Positions 1-10,103 of a DNA stretch of 64,000 nt are shown in pieces. The stretch is from positions 248,001 through 312,000 of the forward strand of contig NZ_BHYK01000001.1 in NCBI RefSeq assembly GCF_003865095.1. The letters run 5' to 3'. Source of the stretch: Clostridium tagluense. Lineage in GTDB: Bacteria > Bacillota > Clostridia > Clostridiales > Clostridiaceae. The translations under genes and the position numbers were made by a program. The stretch's first letter is position 1; every line of letters starts with the position of its first letter. A model generated the notes under the pieces. The model had not been told where the DNA came from and made no database searches. It saw nothing but the letters and a program-made list of their open reading frames with translations.

Positions 1-15
1 TAGATCACTCCTTCT
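1..15 (-). promoter_or_regulatory. Ribosome binding site of a gene beyond the left edge
   Basis: Read on the minus strand, bases 15-1 contain AGAAGGAGTGA, a strong Shine-Dalgarno sequence with no start codon left inside the window. A minus-strand gene therefore probably starts just outside, divergent from the gene at 376. The remaining bases up to about 360 are AT-rich with short inverted repeats (103-111 with 128-136) and hold no convincing gene. Confidence 0.5.
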
Positions 16-375
16 AATTTATAATTTTTTATTTATAGGTAATAATATAAAAAACAAAGATAAAACTCCTTGTGATATGTACTGGTTAAATATAGGATAT
101 CCAGTTATAAAGATCCTATACATGGTTTTTATAACTATGTATGACATATACTAATACTACAATATAAAATGATATATATCAATAATGATTTTATCCATAT
201 TTATACTGAATTTAGGCAATAATTTAAATTGTTATTAAATTGCAACATATAGCTTAAAAATGCTACAAATATATTAAAGTAATTTTAGTAATTCAGAAGC
301 ACTAGTACATATAGATTACGCTTATTTGTGGATTACTAGTAATTAATACTATATAATGAAGAGGAGGTGAAAGAA

Positions 376-966
376 ATGGATTATAACAAGGAAAGCTTAG
401 ATAAATTAGTAGAAGAGATTATAGGAACAAAAGATATTACTTTAATGGAAATACCTTGCGTAGATTTATATATGGATCAAGTTACAACTTTCTTTAATGA
501 AAAGCTTGGGAGTCTTAAAAGAAATGATGATGATAAGATTCTTACAAAAACTATGATTAATAATTATACCAAGGGTAAAGTATTGATGCCAGCAAAAAAC
601 AAGAAATATACTAATGAGCATATGATACTGTTAATGCTTATTTATAATTTAAAGCAGAGTATATCAATTAATGATATTAATATAATTTTTGATTCTATTA
701 TTGATATGAAAGCTCCAAAGGGTACAAGTCTTTCATTAGAAAATTTGTACAATAGTTTTTTAGATATCAAAGAAGTTCAAAATCAAAATTTTGTAAGTGA
801 TATAGATAAAGATAGGGAATTTATAAAGGGTAGAATTAAAGAGATGGGAAAAGCGGATGGTGAGTTAATAGAATTAATATTAATGGTACTGTTACTTATT
901 AATAAAGCTAATATGCAAAAGAGAATGGCAGAAAAATTAATTGATAATTTTTTAAATAAAAAATAA
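376..966 (+). CDS. DUF1836 family protein, putative regulator
   Basis: A 196-residue soluble protein. Its central part (about residues 50-110, with LTKTMINNYTKGKVLMP followed by a predicted helical stretch) matches my memory of the DUF1836 family, which is thought to be DNA-binding and helix-turn-helix-like. I chose ATG 376 because the in-frame GTG at 367 lies inside the ribosome site (AGGAGGTG at 362-369). The gene stands alone between a divergent gene off the left edge and pepT. No ligand or target can be read from the sequence. The family call is fairly good; the function is unknown. Confidence 0.75.
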   Translation: MDYNKESLDKLVEEIIGTKDITLMEIPCVDLYMDQVTTFFNEKLGSLKRNDDDKILTKTMINNYTKGKVLMPAKNKKYTNEHMILLMLIYNLKQSISINDINIIFDSIIDMKAPKGTSLSLENLYNSFLDIKEVQNQNFVSDIDKDREFIKGRIKEMGKADGELIELILMVLLLINKANMQKRMAEKLIDNFLNKK

Positions 967-1103
967 TAAATTTTATATATCTTATTTTTGAAATGTAAAA
1001 ATGTCTTATTATCAATGTTTAAAATTTGGACTTATTGTAGTATAATGTAAATGTATACAATAAATAAAATCAATTAGGTACATGAAAATAAGGAGATGGG
1101 TGT

Positions 1104-2330
1104 ATGTCAAAAGTTGTAGAAAAATTTTTAAAATATGTAAGCTACGATACTAAATCTGATGAGGAATCAACTACCGTTCCAAGTACAAATGGTCAAATGA
1201 TACTTGGCAAACAATTAGTTGCTGAATTAAAGGAAATGGGTATACAAGAGGTAAGTATAGATGATAATGGGTATGTAATGGCGATTATTCCGTCAAATGT
1301 AGAAAAAGATATACCAACAATAGGATTTATAGCACATATGGATACTGCTCCAGATATGTCAGGAAAAAACGTTAATCCTAAATTTGTTTACAACTATGAC
1401 GGAGAAGACATAATATTAAATAAAGAAAATAATATAGTATTATCCCCAAAAGATTTTCCAGAGCTCAAGAATTATATAGGAAAAACTCTTATAACTACAG
1501 ATGGAACTACACTACTAGGAGCTGATGATAAGGCTGGAATTTCTGAGATAATGACTGCTGTAGAATATTTAATGGAAAATCCTGGCTTTAAACATGGTAA
1601 GGTTTGTATTGGATTTACACCAGATGAAGAAGTAGGACGTGGGGCAGATCTTTTCGATGTGAAAAAATTTGCTGCAGATTTTGCATATACTATGGATGGC
1701 GGTACTATTGGGGAATTAGAGTCTGAAAATTTTAATGCGGCAGGAGCAAAAATTTCTATTCATGGCAGAAATGTTCACCCAGGTTCAGCAAAAGGAAAAA
1801 TGATTCACTCTACACTTATAGCAAACGAATTTATGAATTCATTGCCATCAAATGAGACACCAGGTACTACAGAAGGGTATGAAGGATTTTATCATTTAAT
1901 AGCTCTTAATGGAGAGGTTGAAGGAACAAAACTTCAATATATCATAAGAGATTTTGATGCTGAAAGCTATGAAAATAGAAAAACATTTATCAAAAATATA
2001 GTAAAGACGCTAAATGACAAATACGGTACTGGAACTGTTGAAATAGAAATAAAGGACCAGTATTTTAATATGAAAGAAAAAATAGAGCCAGTTAAACATA
2101 TTGTAGATACAGCATTTTTGGCTATGAAGCAGGTAGGGGTAAATCCTATAATGGTACCTATTAGAGGCGGTACAGATGGTGCAAGGCTTTCATTTATGGG
2201 ACTGCCTACACCAAATATATTTGCAGGTGGACATAATTTCCATGGTAAATATGAATTCATACCTACATTTGCTATGGAAAAAGCTGTTGAGGTAATACTT
2301 AAAATAGTTGAACTATATGCTGGTAAATAA
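1104..2330 (+). CDS. pepT: Peptidase T (tripeptide aminopeptidase)
   Basis: A 408-residue cytosolic zinc aminopeptidase of the M20 family that removes the N-terminal residue of tripeptides. The metal and catalytic motifs are in order: H78 and D80 in the AHMDTAP motif, the GADDKAG aspartate near 141, the PDEEVGRG glutamates near 174, and the late GGTDGARLS and [11 protein letters not shown] motifs. Length is normal for the family. The start has a GGAGATGG site upstream. It is a monocistronic gene ending in a clear terminator at 2376-2423. In a peptide- and amino-acid-fermenting clostridium it would supply free amino acids. Confidence 0.95.
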   Translation: MSKVVEKFLKYVSYDTKSDEESTTVPSTNGQMILGKQLVAELKEMGIQEVSIDDNGYVMAIIPSNVEKDIPTIGFIAHMDTAPDMSGKNVNPKFVYNYDGEDIILNKENNIVLSPKDFPELKNYIGKTLITTDGTTLLGADDKAGISEIMTAVEYLMENPGFKHGKVCIGFTPDEEVGRGADLFDVKKFAADFAYTMDGGTIGELESENFNAAGAKISIHGRNVHPGSAKGKMIHSTLIANEFMNSLPSNETPGTTEGYEGFYHLIALNGEVEGTKLQYIIRDFDAESYENRKTFIKNIVKTLNDKYGTGTVEIEIKDQYFNMKEKIEPVKHIVDTAFLAMKQVGVNPIMVPIRGGTDGARLSFMGLPTPNIFAGGHNFHGKYEFIPTFAMEKAVEVILKIVELYAGK

Positions 2331-2375
2331 TAAGACATGTGAAAAGCAATAACAACTCAATGATGAATTGTGGTT

Positions 2376-2423
2376 AAATAGTGAAATCATTATATTTTAT
2401 ATAATAATTTCACTATTTTTTTA
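2376..2423 (+). terminator. Rho-independent terminator after pepT
   Basis: Inverted repeat 2376-2393 with 2401-2418, one G-T mismatch over 18 bp, followed by a run of T. The rest of the 2331-2683 gap holds a TTGACA box at 2516-2521 without a well-spaced -10, possibly part of the htrA promoter. Confidence 0.85.
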
Positions 2424-2683
2424 TAAATACAAATAATTGTGTATACTAACCAAAGAGTAAATAATAAATAGTGTTTTAAAAATGTACAATATTTATTAAA
2501 GGTTTGTTAATAAAGTTGACACTAAACTGTAACATATAAGTATTAATATATACTTAAAGGTAAAATACAAGCAGAAATTCAAAAAGGAATATAAATATCC
2601 TATTTACTATAATTTAAAGTTAGATAAGAGATAATAACTTTTATATACCTATAGAAACCAATTCCAATAAGGAGGTAAATAAT

Positions 2684-3994
2684 ATGAACGAAAATAATAA
2701 TAATGATGTAACAAATGAAAATAATAATTGGGGTGAGAATATAAATCACTCACAGGAAAATATTAATCCTGAGCAAAATGTAAATGTAACTAAAGATGTG
2801 CTTAGTGAAAAACAAAGTGAAACCTTGCGTCTACAAGTAGAAGACACTAATTATACTGAAATAAATGATAAAAATGTGAAAAAAGATAAAGGCGGCATGA
2901 GAAAAAGGATAGTATCATATATAATAGTAGGTGCGATATGCTCTACACTTGGAGGTGTAGGCTCTGCTGTTGTTACGATGAATATGATGAAAAATGCAAG
3001 CACTACTAATACACCCCAAACAACTGCTACAACGGTTGCTAGTAATTCAAAAGCAAAGCTTATACCTGCCAGTAGTACAGAAAATTTAACTGTACCTGAA
3101 ATTGTAAAAAAGGTAAGTAAGGCAGTAGTTGCAATTTCTACCAATAGTACGAGTGTAAGTAGCGCGGTTAGAGGGCAGGGTACTCAGCCAGAAGGTGTGG
3201 GTACTGGTATGATATTTAGTGAAGATGGATATATTTTAACTAATTATCATGTTATAAGCGGAGCACAGAATATTAAAGTTATGCTTAGTGATGGACGGGA
3301 AGTTTCTGCAAAAATAGTTAATTATGATGCTGCAGCAGATGTGGCTGTAATTAAATTAGCAGATGGAACTAAGGTTCCGGGTGTTGCTGAATTTGGAGAT
3401 TCAGATAAGCTTGAAGTAGGAGAATCAGTAGTAGCAATTGGGAATCCCTTAGGAAAAGAATTTTTAGGATCTGTTACTACAGGAATTGTTAGTGCAGTTA
3501 ATAGGCAAGTAAGCATTGAAAATAAAGATTTGAAATTTATCCAAACAGATGCAGCTATTAACCCAGGGAATAGTGGTGGTCCACTTGTGAATACTAAGGG
3601 GCAAGTTATAGGAATAAATACTGCTAAAATAGGTCAAGAAGGTGTTGAAGGATTGGGTTTTGCAATACCAATTAATACAGTAAACCCTAAAATCGATGCT
3701 TTAATTAAACCAATCCTTAATATTGGAATTTCTTGTAGAGACATAACCGCAGACATTTCTAAGCAATACAATATTCCAGTAGGCGTGTATGTTTCACAAA
3801 TAAAAGAGTTTAGTGCTGCAGAAAAAGCCGGGATAGCACCTGGGGATATTATTGTACAGTTCGATGGCAAAAAGATTAAAACTGTGGATGAACTAAATAA
3901 GATTAAAGGTACACATAAGGCTGGTGATGTAGTTAAAGTAGAATTAGTTAGAGATAGTAAAACAATAAAAGTAAATTTAACACTTTCTGTTTAA
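2684..3994 (+). CDS. htrA: HtrA/DegP-type membrane-anchored serine protease
   Basis: A 436-residue quality-control protease acting outside the membrane. Residues 1-70 are an Asn-rich cytosolic tail, about 77-100 are one transmembrane anchor, 105-135 are a Ser/Thr-rich linker, and 138-330 are a trypsin-like domain with H189 (NYHV), D219 (ADVAV) and S297 (GNSGGP). A single PDZ domain follows (about 345-435). Layout and length match Bacillus HtrA/YyxA. The ATG has an AAGGAGG site 8 bases upstream. It is monocistronic, closed by the terminator at 3998-4033. In relatives such genes respond to envelope stress; no operator was recognised here. Confidence 0.93.
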   Translation: MNENNNNDVTNENNNWGENINHSQENINPEQNVNVTKDVLSEKQSETLRLQVEDTNYTEINDKNVKKDKGGMRKRIVSYIIVGAICSTLGGVGSAVVTMNMMKNASTTNTPQTTATTVASNSKAKLIPASSTENLTVPEIVKKVSKAVVAISTNSTSVSSAVRGQGTQPEGVGTGMIFSEDGYILTNYHVISGAQNIKVMLSDGREVSAKIVNYDAAADVAVIKLADGTKVPGVAEFGDSDKLEVGESVVAIGNPLGKEFLGSVTTGIVSAVNRQVSIENKDLKFIQTDAAINPGNSGGPLVNTKGQVIGINTAKIGQEGVEGLGFAIPINTVNPKIDALIKPILNIGISCRDITADISKQYNIPVGVYVSQIKEFSAAEKAGIAPGDIIVQFDGKKIKTVDELNKIKGTHKAGDVVKVELVRDSKTIKVNLTLSV

Positions 3995-3997
3995 ATT

Positions 3998-4033
3998 AAA
4001 GCCACTTAGCGCAATATGCGTTAAGTGGCTTTA
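3998..4033. terminator. Terminator hairpin after htrA
   Basis: Inverted repeat AAAGCCACTTAGCGCA / TGCGTTAAGTGGCTTT with one G-T pair, ending in T residues. It lies between convergent htrA and fbp. A second perfect repeat at 4051-4061 / 4068-4078 lies nearer to fbp but has no T tract. Confidence 0.75.
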
Positions 4034-4107
4034 ATGGCATTCTTAGAAGGTCACTCACCTATTTCTGTAGGTGAGTGATGATTATACTGTATTTTGCAGA
4101 AAGTTAT

Positions 4108-6108
4108 TTATAGAGTTACCCGTTGTTCTTTAATAAGGCCTTTTCTATATGCTGTAAGAAGTAGCTCTAAATCTTTAATTTGATCCTTAATTTCCAGGCC
4201 TACATCAGTATCTGTTACACGAATACGATTCGTAGATTTTTCTAAAACTATAGTAGAAGAAAGAATATCCTTCCCTTCATCGATAGCTTTCTGAGTAGAT
4301 TCAAAAGGAGCATGGGATGCCAGTAGCAATCCATAGGAATTATAAATAAGAGTATATCCAGCTATGCCTGTCTCTGGTTGATAGGCCTTAGAAAAGCCAC
4401 CATCAATAACTAAAAGTTTACCATTAGCCTTTATAGGACTTTCACCTTGTTTGGTCTTAACTGGAACATGACCATTTATAATATGTGAATCATTGGGGTT
4501 TAATTCAAATTCAGACAATATATTATTACATATTGATTCATCGTCTCTATAGTTATAATATGGGTTCTTAATTTCTTTATGAGTACTTTTGTCATTTATA
4601 AAGTACCTTTCAAAGGTAGTCATTTTATCTTTACCAAATAATGGAGAGTTTGAACCGCACCATAAATACCATATGGAGTCTAAGGCATAAAGCTTAGATT
4701 CTGAATCAACTTTCCCAAAGTAAGCTTCTCTTGCTATTCGCTCAGTTCGATCTATATAGGATTTTCCGCTATAAGTAACATTGTCTATTTTCATTTTCTT
4801 AAAGCTACCATCTGCGTTTAGTGCAATACATCCATGATAAAGCAAGTTGGAGTTGTACTTTAAGTACATACTTCCTTTAGAATATAGAAAACGTACATGT
4901 TTTTGAAGCTTTTCACTATTTGAGAAAGAAGATTTAAGTTTGCCTACAAGTTCTCTTTCCTCCTGGGTTAATTTATAAGGGTCTTTTGGATCTATAGTTG
5001 GGAAATTAGTATCGTTTAGTATATATTCTTTTCCGTCGATATCTATGGTACCCTTTTCATAGTCTATTTTATGGAGAAGTAATCTGTTTTGCATTTCATA
5101 ATTAGGGCATCTTTTTATTATAGCGCCTTCAAGTTTAAACTGAATTATAGTAATGGCTTTATGCATTTGAGACATTAAATTAAGGTCATTTTCTCTATAA
5201 TTATTTTCAGGGAAAAGTTTAGGCTTAAAGGATTTACAGGGGTCATCTTTATAAAAATCTAAAGCGAAGGTTGCTAGTGGCAATAAGTTTATACCATAAC
5301 CTTCCTCCACAGTATCTAAATTTGCATATCTGGTTGAAATACGAAGAACATTAGCAATGCAACTTTCAGAGCCAGCGGCGGCTCCCATCCAAAGTATATC
5401 GTGGTTACCCCATTGTATATCAATAGAGTGGTAGTGCATAAGGGTATCTAAGATTATATGAGCACCAGGACCTCTATCATAAATATCGCCTAAAATATGA
5501 AGTCTATCTATAGTAAGCCTTTGAATTAGGTTTGAAATAGCAACTATAAATTCTTTAGCTCTACCAATTTTAATTATAGTTTGAATAATTCCATTGTAAT
5601 ACTCCTGTTTATTAAAGGTGTTTTGTTGTTCGTGGAGTAATTCTTCAATAATGTATGCAAAATCTGGAGGCAGTGCTTTTCTAACTTTAGATCTAGTATA
5701 TTTAGAGGAGATGGTTCTACAAATTTTAATAAGCTTATGAAGGGTAATTTTGTACCAATCATCTATATCAAGTTCTTCTCTAAGTGCTAGGTCTAATTTT
5801 TGTTCTGGATAATATATAATGGTTGCTAGTTCTTTTTTCTCAATTTCTCTAAGTGAATTACCAAAAATATCATTAATCTTTCGTTTGATTACTCCAGAGG
5901 CATTCCTAAGAACATGAGTAAAAGATTCATATTCTCCATGAACATCTGTAAGAAAATGCTCAGTTCCTTTAGGTAGATTTAAAATAGCCTGTAAATTTAT
6001 GATTTCTGTACAAGCATCTGGAATTGTAGGATACTTGCTAGCCAATAACGTAAGGTATCTCAAATCTTCTTCTATAGTATCAACTGGTGTCTCACTAGAA
6101 AATATCAT
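4108..6108 (-). CDS. fbp: Fructose-1,6-bisphosphatase, class III
   Basis: A 666-residue cytosolic enzyme hydrolysing fructose 1,6-bisphosphate to fructose 6-phosphate, the gluconeogenic step. The class III (Firmicute) form uses a metallophosphoesterase fold: the motifs TDVHGEYE (about 59-66), [10 protein letters not shown] (about 210), [11 protein letters not shown] (about 233) and a late NGHVPVK are visible. Length is normal for this class, which is unrelated to class I/II enzymes. The start ATG at 6108 has a GGAGAG site. It is a single gene, convergent with htrA. It suits an organism that must make sugars from amino acids. Confidence 0.96.
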   Translation of the reverse strand: MIFSSETPVDTIEEDLRYLTLLASKYPTIPDACTEIINLQAILNLPKGTEHFLTDVHGEYESFTHVLRNASGVIKRKINDIFGNSLREIEKKELATIIYYPEQKLDLALREELDIDDWYKITLHKLIKICRTISSKYTRSKVRKALPPDFAYIIEELLHEQQNTFNKQEYYNGIIQTIIKIGRAKEFIVAISNLIQRLTIDRLHILGDIYDRGPGAHIILDTLMHYHSIDIQWGNHDILWMGAAAGSESCIANVLRISTRYANLDTVEEGYGINLLPLATFALDFYKDDPCKSFKPKLFPENNYRENDLNLMSQMHKAITIIQFKLEGAIIKRCPNYEMQNRLLLHKIDYEKGTIDIDGKEYILNDTNFPTIDPKDPYKLTQEERELVGKLKSSFSNSEKLQKHVRFLYSKGSMYLKYNSNLLYHGCIALNADGSFKKMKIDNVTYSGKSYIDRTERIAREAYFGKVDSESKLYALDSIWYLWCGSNSPLFGKDKMTTFERYFINDKSTHKEIKNPYYNYRDDESICNNILSEFELNPNDSHIINGHVPVKTKQGESPIKANGKLLVIDGGFSKAYQPETGIAGYTLIYNSYGLLLASHAPFESTQKAIDEGKDILSSTIVLEKSTNRIRVTDTDVGLEIKDQIKDLELLLTAYRKGLIKEQRVTL

Positions 6109-6317
6109 TTTTGACTCTCCTTTATAACTTTCATGATTTTATTTGTGTAGCCTATTTAATATAAAGGCTACACTTAATATTATAATACATTATTATGGAG
6201 TATTGTATTATGAAAACAAAATATTTTTTATTTTAATATGGATTAGTTGACAAAAACACTACAAAAGTATAATCTTTAGATAATTATTTAATAAAGCATA
6301 AAAAATAGGAGGTATAT

Positions 6318-6716
6318 ATGAAAGATATAAAAATTAAAAGTGATGAAATGGTTAAAATGAAGAAGTGGGCATTAATTGGAGCATCGCCAGATGAAAGTAA
6401 GTTTGGATATAAAATATTAATGCTACTTAAGAAAAAGGGATATACAGTGTATGGAATAAATCCTAAATACGATGAAATAAATGGAACTAAAATTTATCAT
6501 TCATTAAAGGATTTACCAGAAGCTGTAGATGCGGTTAGTGTTATAGTAAATCCTAATGTAGCCTTAAGGGCTCTAGATGAAATTATAGATTTTGGAATAG
6601 ATAATGTATGGTTTCAACCAGGTTCTTATAACCAAGAAGTTTTAGATAAGGCCAAAAATAATGAACTAAATATTGTTTTCCATGAATGTTTATATGTAGA
6701 ATTAGGTAAAATTTAA
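6318..6716 (+). CDS. CoA-binding domain protein (YccU-like)
   Basis: A 132-residue single-domain protein with a Rossmann-type CoA-binding fold (CoA_binding_2): WALIGASPDESKFGYKI near the N-terminus, then YGINPKYDEI and VSVIVNPNVAL. It resembles the small YccU proteins, related to the N-terminal domain of ADP-forming acyl-CoA synthetases but lacking the catalytic domains. The ATG at 6318 has an AGGAGG site. It is monocistronic, with the terminator at 6732-6764 directly after. Its physiological role is unknown. Confidence 0.88.
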   Translation: MKDIKIKSDEMVKMKKWALIGASPDESKFGYKILMLLKKKGYTVYGINPKYDEINGTKIYHSLKDLPEAVDAVSVIVNPNVALRALDEIIDFGIDNVWFQPGSYNQEVLDKAKNNELNIVFHECLYVELGKI

Positions 6717-6731
6717 TTATATGGTTAAAAA

Positions 6732-6764
6732 AAAAGGTGCACAGGCTCATGCCAGTGCACCTTT
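6732..6764. terminator. Bidirectional terminator
   Basis: Inverted repeat AAAAGGTGCAC / GTGCACCTTTT around a 12-base loop, flanked by A on one side and T on the other. It separates the convergent CoA-binding and SulP genes and can serve both. Confidence 0.88.
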
Positions 6765-6782
6765 TGAATAACTTACAAAACT

Positions 6783-8447
6783 TTATATTTTAAGTAGTGC
6801 ATTAGGCTTTTCTAATAAGATATTAGCTCTTTCAATAGCTTCATCAATATTATTGCAGATATTTTCTACTCCTAAAGCGTCTATAAATCCGTATTTACCA
6901 AGAACAGTAGTAGGCTGTGATTGAAGATTTAATATTATTAAGTGAGTGTGATGTTTTTTGCAAATACCATAAAGCATTTCTAATGCATGGTATCCTGTGG
7001 CATCCATAGCCGGTACATTGGACATTTTTACAATTAATATTTTAGTAGGAATACCTATTTCTCTAATTGCATGCATAAACTTGTCTGCTGCACCGAAAAA
7101 GAAAGGACCATTAATTTCATATAAAGATACATTTTCAGGAGTTTTTATGCTATCGATAAGTTCTATTTGATCTTTATCTTCATATTCATCAAGAATATAT
7201 CGCACATCTGAAACATCGGCCATTCTTTTCATAAATAGTAATGAGGCAAGAAGTAGACCTATCCCTATAGCAATTACTAAATCAAAGAAAATTGTTAATG
7301 AAAAAGTAACTAAAAGCACTATAGCATCGCTTTTAGGAGCTTTAAGTATTCGTTGGAAAGCTTCCCATTCACCCATATTATAAGACACTATAATTAATAT
7401 TGCGGCTAAAGATGACATAGGTACAAGTTTTACATAGGGCATACATACTAGAAGTATCATTAATAGAGCCAGGGAATGAACAATACCCGCGATGGGTGTT
7501 CTACCACCATTTTTTACATTTGCCGCAGTTCTTGCTATGGCACCAGTTACAGGAATGCCGCCCACGAGTCCAGAACAAATATTAGCGACGCCTTGAGCCA
7601 CAAGCTCCATGTTAGAACGGTGTGAACCACCAATCATACCATCAGCTACTACAGCAGATAATAAGGATTCTATTGAACCTAAAATTGCAATGGTTAGAGC
7701 TGGAAGCATTAGCTCTTTTATCATAGCAAAAGAAGTATGAGGAAGAGAAATAGCAGGCAATGAACTTGAAATATCACCAAAACGACTTCCAATGGTCTCT
7801 ATATTCAAATTAAATAAAAGAGTTATTATAGTAGTTAATACTATTGCAATAAGCGTTCCTGGAATTTTTTTATTTATTTTAGGCCAAAATATAATTATTA
7901 AAAGTGAAAAAATACCCATAAGCATACTTTGTAAATTTAAAGTGCTAAAACTATTAAAATAAGCACCCCATTTAGGAATAAAGTCTGAGGGAACGGTTTT
8001 CATGGTTAGACCAAAAAAATCTTTAATTTGAGTGGAAAAAATAATAACAGCAATACCACTTGTAAATCCAGTGGTAATAGGGTAAGGAATGAATTTTAGC
8101 ATACCGCCAAATTTAAAAAAGCCCATTATTATAAGAAAGAAGCCTGCCATTATTGTAGCTACGATTAGGCCGTCAATGCCAAATTTCTCAATAATACCAA
8201 ATACAATAACTACAAAAGCGCCGGTGGGACCTCCAATTTGAACTCTACTTCCTCCTAGTAAAGAGACTATAAAGCCACCCACAATAGCAGTGTAAATTCC
8301 TTTTTCAGGAGAGACTCCAGATGCTATGGCAAGAGCTATAGCTAGAGGTAGGGCAATAATGGCAACAATAATTCCAGCAATAAAATCTTTAACAAATTGA
8401 TCCTTTGAATAGGTTTTTAAACAGGTAAACAGTTTTGGTACGAACAT
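6783..8447 (-). CDS. SulP-family anion transporter with STAS domain
   Basis: A 554-residue inner-membrane protein. Residues about 20-400 form the multi-helix SulP core (many hydrophobic segments, GGSRVQIGGPTGAFVV and GGIPVTGAIARTAANV motifs), and about 435-545 form a cytosolic STAS domain (VKMSNVPAMDATG). Members exchange sulfate, bicarbonate or other anions; the substrate cannot be read here. The start ATG at 8447 has a GAGGAG site. The divergent neighbour is a double-MarR regulator, and a nested palindrome lies just upstream of this gene (8478-8538), suggesting that the regulator controls it. Confidence 0.93.
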   Translation of the reverse strand: MFVPKLFTCLKTYSKDQFVKDFIAGIIVAIIALPLAIALAIASGVSPEKGIYTAIVGGFIVSLLGGSRVQIGGPTGAFVVIVFGIIEKFGIDGLIVATIMAGFFLIIMGFFKFGGMLKFIPYPITTGFTSGIAVIIFSTQIKDFFGLTMKTVPSDFIPKWGAYFNSFSTLNLQSMLMGIFSLLIIIFWPKINKKIPGTLIAIVLTTIITLLFNLNIETIGSRFGDISSSLPAISLPHTSFAMIKELMLPALTIAILGSIESLLSAVVADGMIGGSHRSNMELVAQGVANICSGLVGGIPVTGAIARTAANVKNGGRTPIAGIVHSLALLMILLVCMPYVKLVPMSSLAAILIIVSYNMGEWEAFQRILKAPKSDAIVLLVTFSLTIFFDLVIAIGIGLLLASLLFMKRMADVSDVRYILDEYEDKDQIELIDSIKTPENVSLYEINGPFFFGAADKFMHAIREIGIPTKILIVKMSNVPAMDATGYHALEMLYGICKKHHTHLIILNLQSQPTTVLGKYGFIDALGVENICNNIDEAIERANILLEKPNALLKI

Positions 8448-8477
8448 ATTTTCACTCCTCTATTTAATTAGTATTCG

Positions 8478-8538
8478 AATATTAGAAATAAAGTATATTC
8501 AAGTATTATTTTACTTGAAATTAGTCATTTCTAATATT
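8478..8538. promoter_or_regulatory. Nested double palindrome, candidate operator
   Basis: Two palindromes share almost the same centre. The outer arms are AATATTAGAAAT (8478-8489) and ATTTCTAATATT (8527-8538), perfect over 12 bp. The inner arms are TTCAAGTA (8498-8505) and TACTTGAA (8512-8519), perfect over 8 bp with a 6-bp spacer. The site lies just upstream of sulP and on the side facing the double-MarR gene. The inner palindrome has the size of a usual MarR operator. It could also act as an RNA hairpin in the sulP leader, and no binding is shown. The rest of the 8448-8813 gap holds the promoter at 8711-8719. Confidence 0.55.
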
Positions 8539-8710
8539 ATCTTATTATAAATATATTAGTTCTTAAGAAAAAAATCTTAAAAACAATAAAATTATATTTA
8601 ACTATACGCAATATTAAATACTACATATCATGTATAATAATATCATATTTTGCGAAAAAAAACAATTAGTAATGTGCACTTTATCATAAGATGAAATCCT
8701 TTTGTTGATT

Positions 8711-8719
8711 TGCTATAAT
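8711..8719 (+). promoter_or_regulatory. Extended -10 promoter of the double-MarR gene
   Basis: TGCTATAAT is an exact extended -10 (TGnTATAAT), about 95 bases upstream of the start at 8814. No good -35 is seen at the proper distance, as is common for extended -10 promoters. Confidence 0.5.
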
Positions 8720-8813
8720 ATCTTTGGTACAATCTATTAAACAATAGGTAGCAAATGAAAATAGTGATTTATGCAAATAATAACTGGCATATTAGGTCAC
8801 ATAAGGGGATATT

Positions 8814-9824
8814 ATGGAACAAAGTGAGTATTTGTTTAATGTACATTCGTTATATAATCTAGCAAGATACGCTTTTTTGAAAATTGAATCTAATTATGGA
8901 AGGATGGTGGAACCTTCTGGTATAACACTACCACAACTTAGGGTTCTTTGGATTATTAAAGTGTATCCAGGAACTTCACTTAGTAATATCGCAAGAATTG
9001 GATGTTGGACTTCACCTACAGTTAGTAACATGATTAAGATTTTAATGAATAAAAAGTTGATATTTAAAGAAGAAACTATAAATAAAAAAGTATACAAGTT
9101 TCAATTAACAGAAATGGGTAATTGGTTTATTGATATAAACAAACAAGATAAGCAAAAAAAGTTTTACCTTTTTGACTTAATAGGCATATTTTCACATAGT
9201 GAATTAGATTTTATTATAGATATTTTTACTAAAATTATCATAAAAGAAAAGAAAGAATTTATTTTCGATTATATTAAGAAGATTAATGAAATGAATTTAA
9301 AAATTGATTTCAAAGATTTTGATATAAATACGGTTAGTATTATAAAAAAGACAATTAGTATATATAACCTTCTAAGAACATTCATTTTAACTGTTAAAAG
9401 TAATCATAGAGAACCACTTAAGGAATTTAATGTTACGTATCCTCAACTTAGAGCCTTATGGATAATAGCAGCTTTTCCTGGAATTAATTCAAGTGAATTA
9501 AGTGAAATTAGTTTTTGGTCACCCTCTACAGTTCATGTGATAGTAAAAAATTTAAATAATAAGGAATTTATTCATAAAGAAAAGGCTTTAATAAAAAATG
9601 CCCATTATTTAGATATATCGGAGCTTGGTGAAAATTTGATAATAGAAGACTACACAAAAAATCAAAAAACACTCTTGATATTTGAAGAATTGAAAGATAT
9701 AAATTCTAAGGATATGTTAAAGTTAAATGGCCTTTTAAGTAAAATGAATAATAGATTGGGAAATCATAAAACAGAGGAATATATAAAAAAGACCTTTGAT
9801 ATTATTAAAAATAAAGCATTTTGA
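8814..9824 (+). CDS. Tandem two-domain MarR-like regulator
   Basis: A 336-residue protein containing two MarR-like winged-helix halves. Half 1 (about 10-150) has LPQLRVLWIIKVYPGTS, SNIARIGCWTSPTVSNMI and a wing ending in LTEMG. Half 2 (about 180-325) has YPQLRALWIIAAFPGIN, SELSEISFWSPSTVHVIV and a wing ending in ISELG. The two halves are clearly homologous, so it looks like an internal duplication fused into one chain, about twice the usual 140-170 residues. It is divergent from sulP, with a nested palindrome between them. Ligand and targets are unknown. A terminator follows at 9843-9895. Confidence 0.82.
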   Translation: MEQSEYLFNVHSLYNLARYAFLKIESNYGRMVEPSGITLPQLRVLWIIKVYPGTSLSNIARIGCWTSPTVSNMIKILMNKKLIFKEETINKKVYKFQLTEMGNWFIDINKQDKQKKFYLFDLIGIFSHSELDFIIDIFTKIIIKEKKEFIFDYIKKINEMNLKIDFKDFDINTVSIIKKTISIYNLLRTFILTVKSNHREPLKEFNVTYPQLRALWIIAAFPGINSSELSEISFWSPSTVHVIVKNLNNKEFIHKEKALIKNAHYLDISELGENLIIEDYTKNQKTLLIFEELKDINSKDMLKLNGLLSKMNNRLGNHKTEEYIKKTFDIIKNKAF

Positions 9825-9842
9825 CAATTGAAATTTCTAATA

Positions 9843-9895
9843 TAGCCCATGGAGTTGCTGATTTTATTTTTATGGTAACGGGGCTTATTTTTTTT
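9843..9895 (+). terminator. Terminator after the double-MarR gene
   Basis: An interrupted stem pairs AGCCC plus GTTGC with GTAAC plus GGGGCT, followed by a run of nine T residues. The remainder of the gap to 10104 shows no gene. Confidence 0.6.
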
Positions 9896-10103
9896 TGCTT
9901 TTATTATTACAAAATATTTGGAGTGCTTTGTGGTATATTAAGAAAATATCTTTCTTGAATAATACATAATTTTTAATAATAAATAGCAAATTAGTATAGT
10001 ATCCTTATACAATTCATAACTTATTATATAAGGGTAAGTTTGATTTAATAATTAAATAATTAACAACTATTATAAATTCTATAAATAGAAAGGTGGTATA
10101 GAG

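Noticed and set aside
352-357. TATAAT as the -10 of the DUF1836 gene
   Set aside because: It is only five bases from the ribosome site, leaving no room for a leader that includes it.
1967-2338. Minus-strand open frame of 123 codons over the pepT end
   Set aside because: It is antisense to a well-conserved gene and has no ribosome site; a shadow of coding bias.
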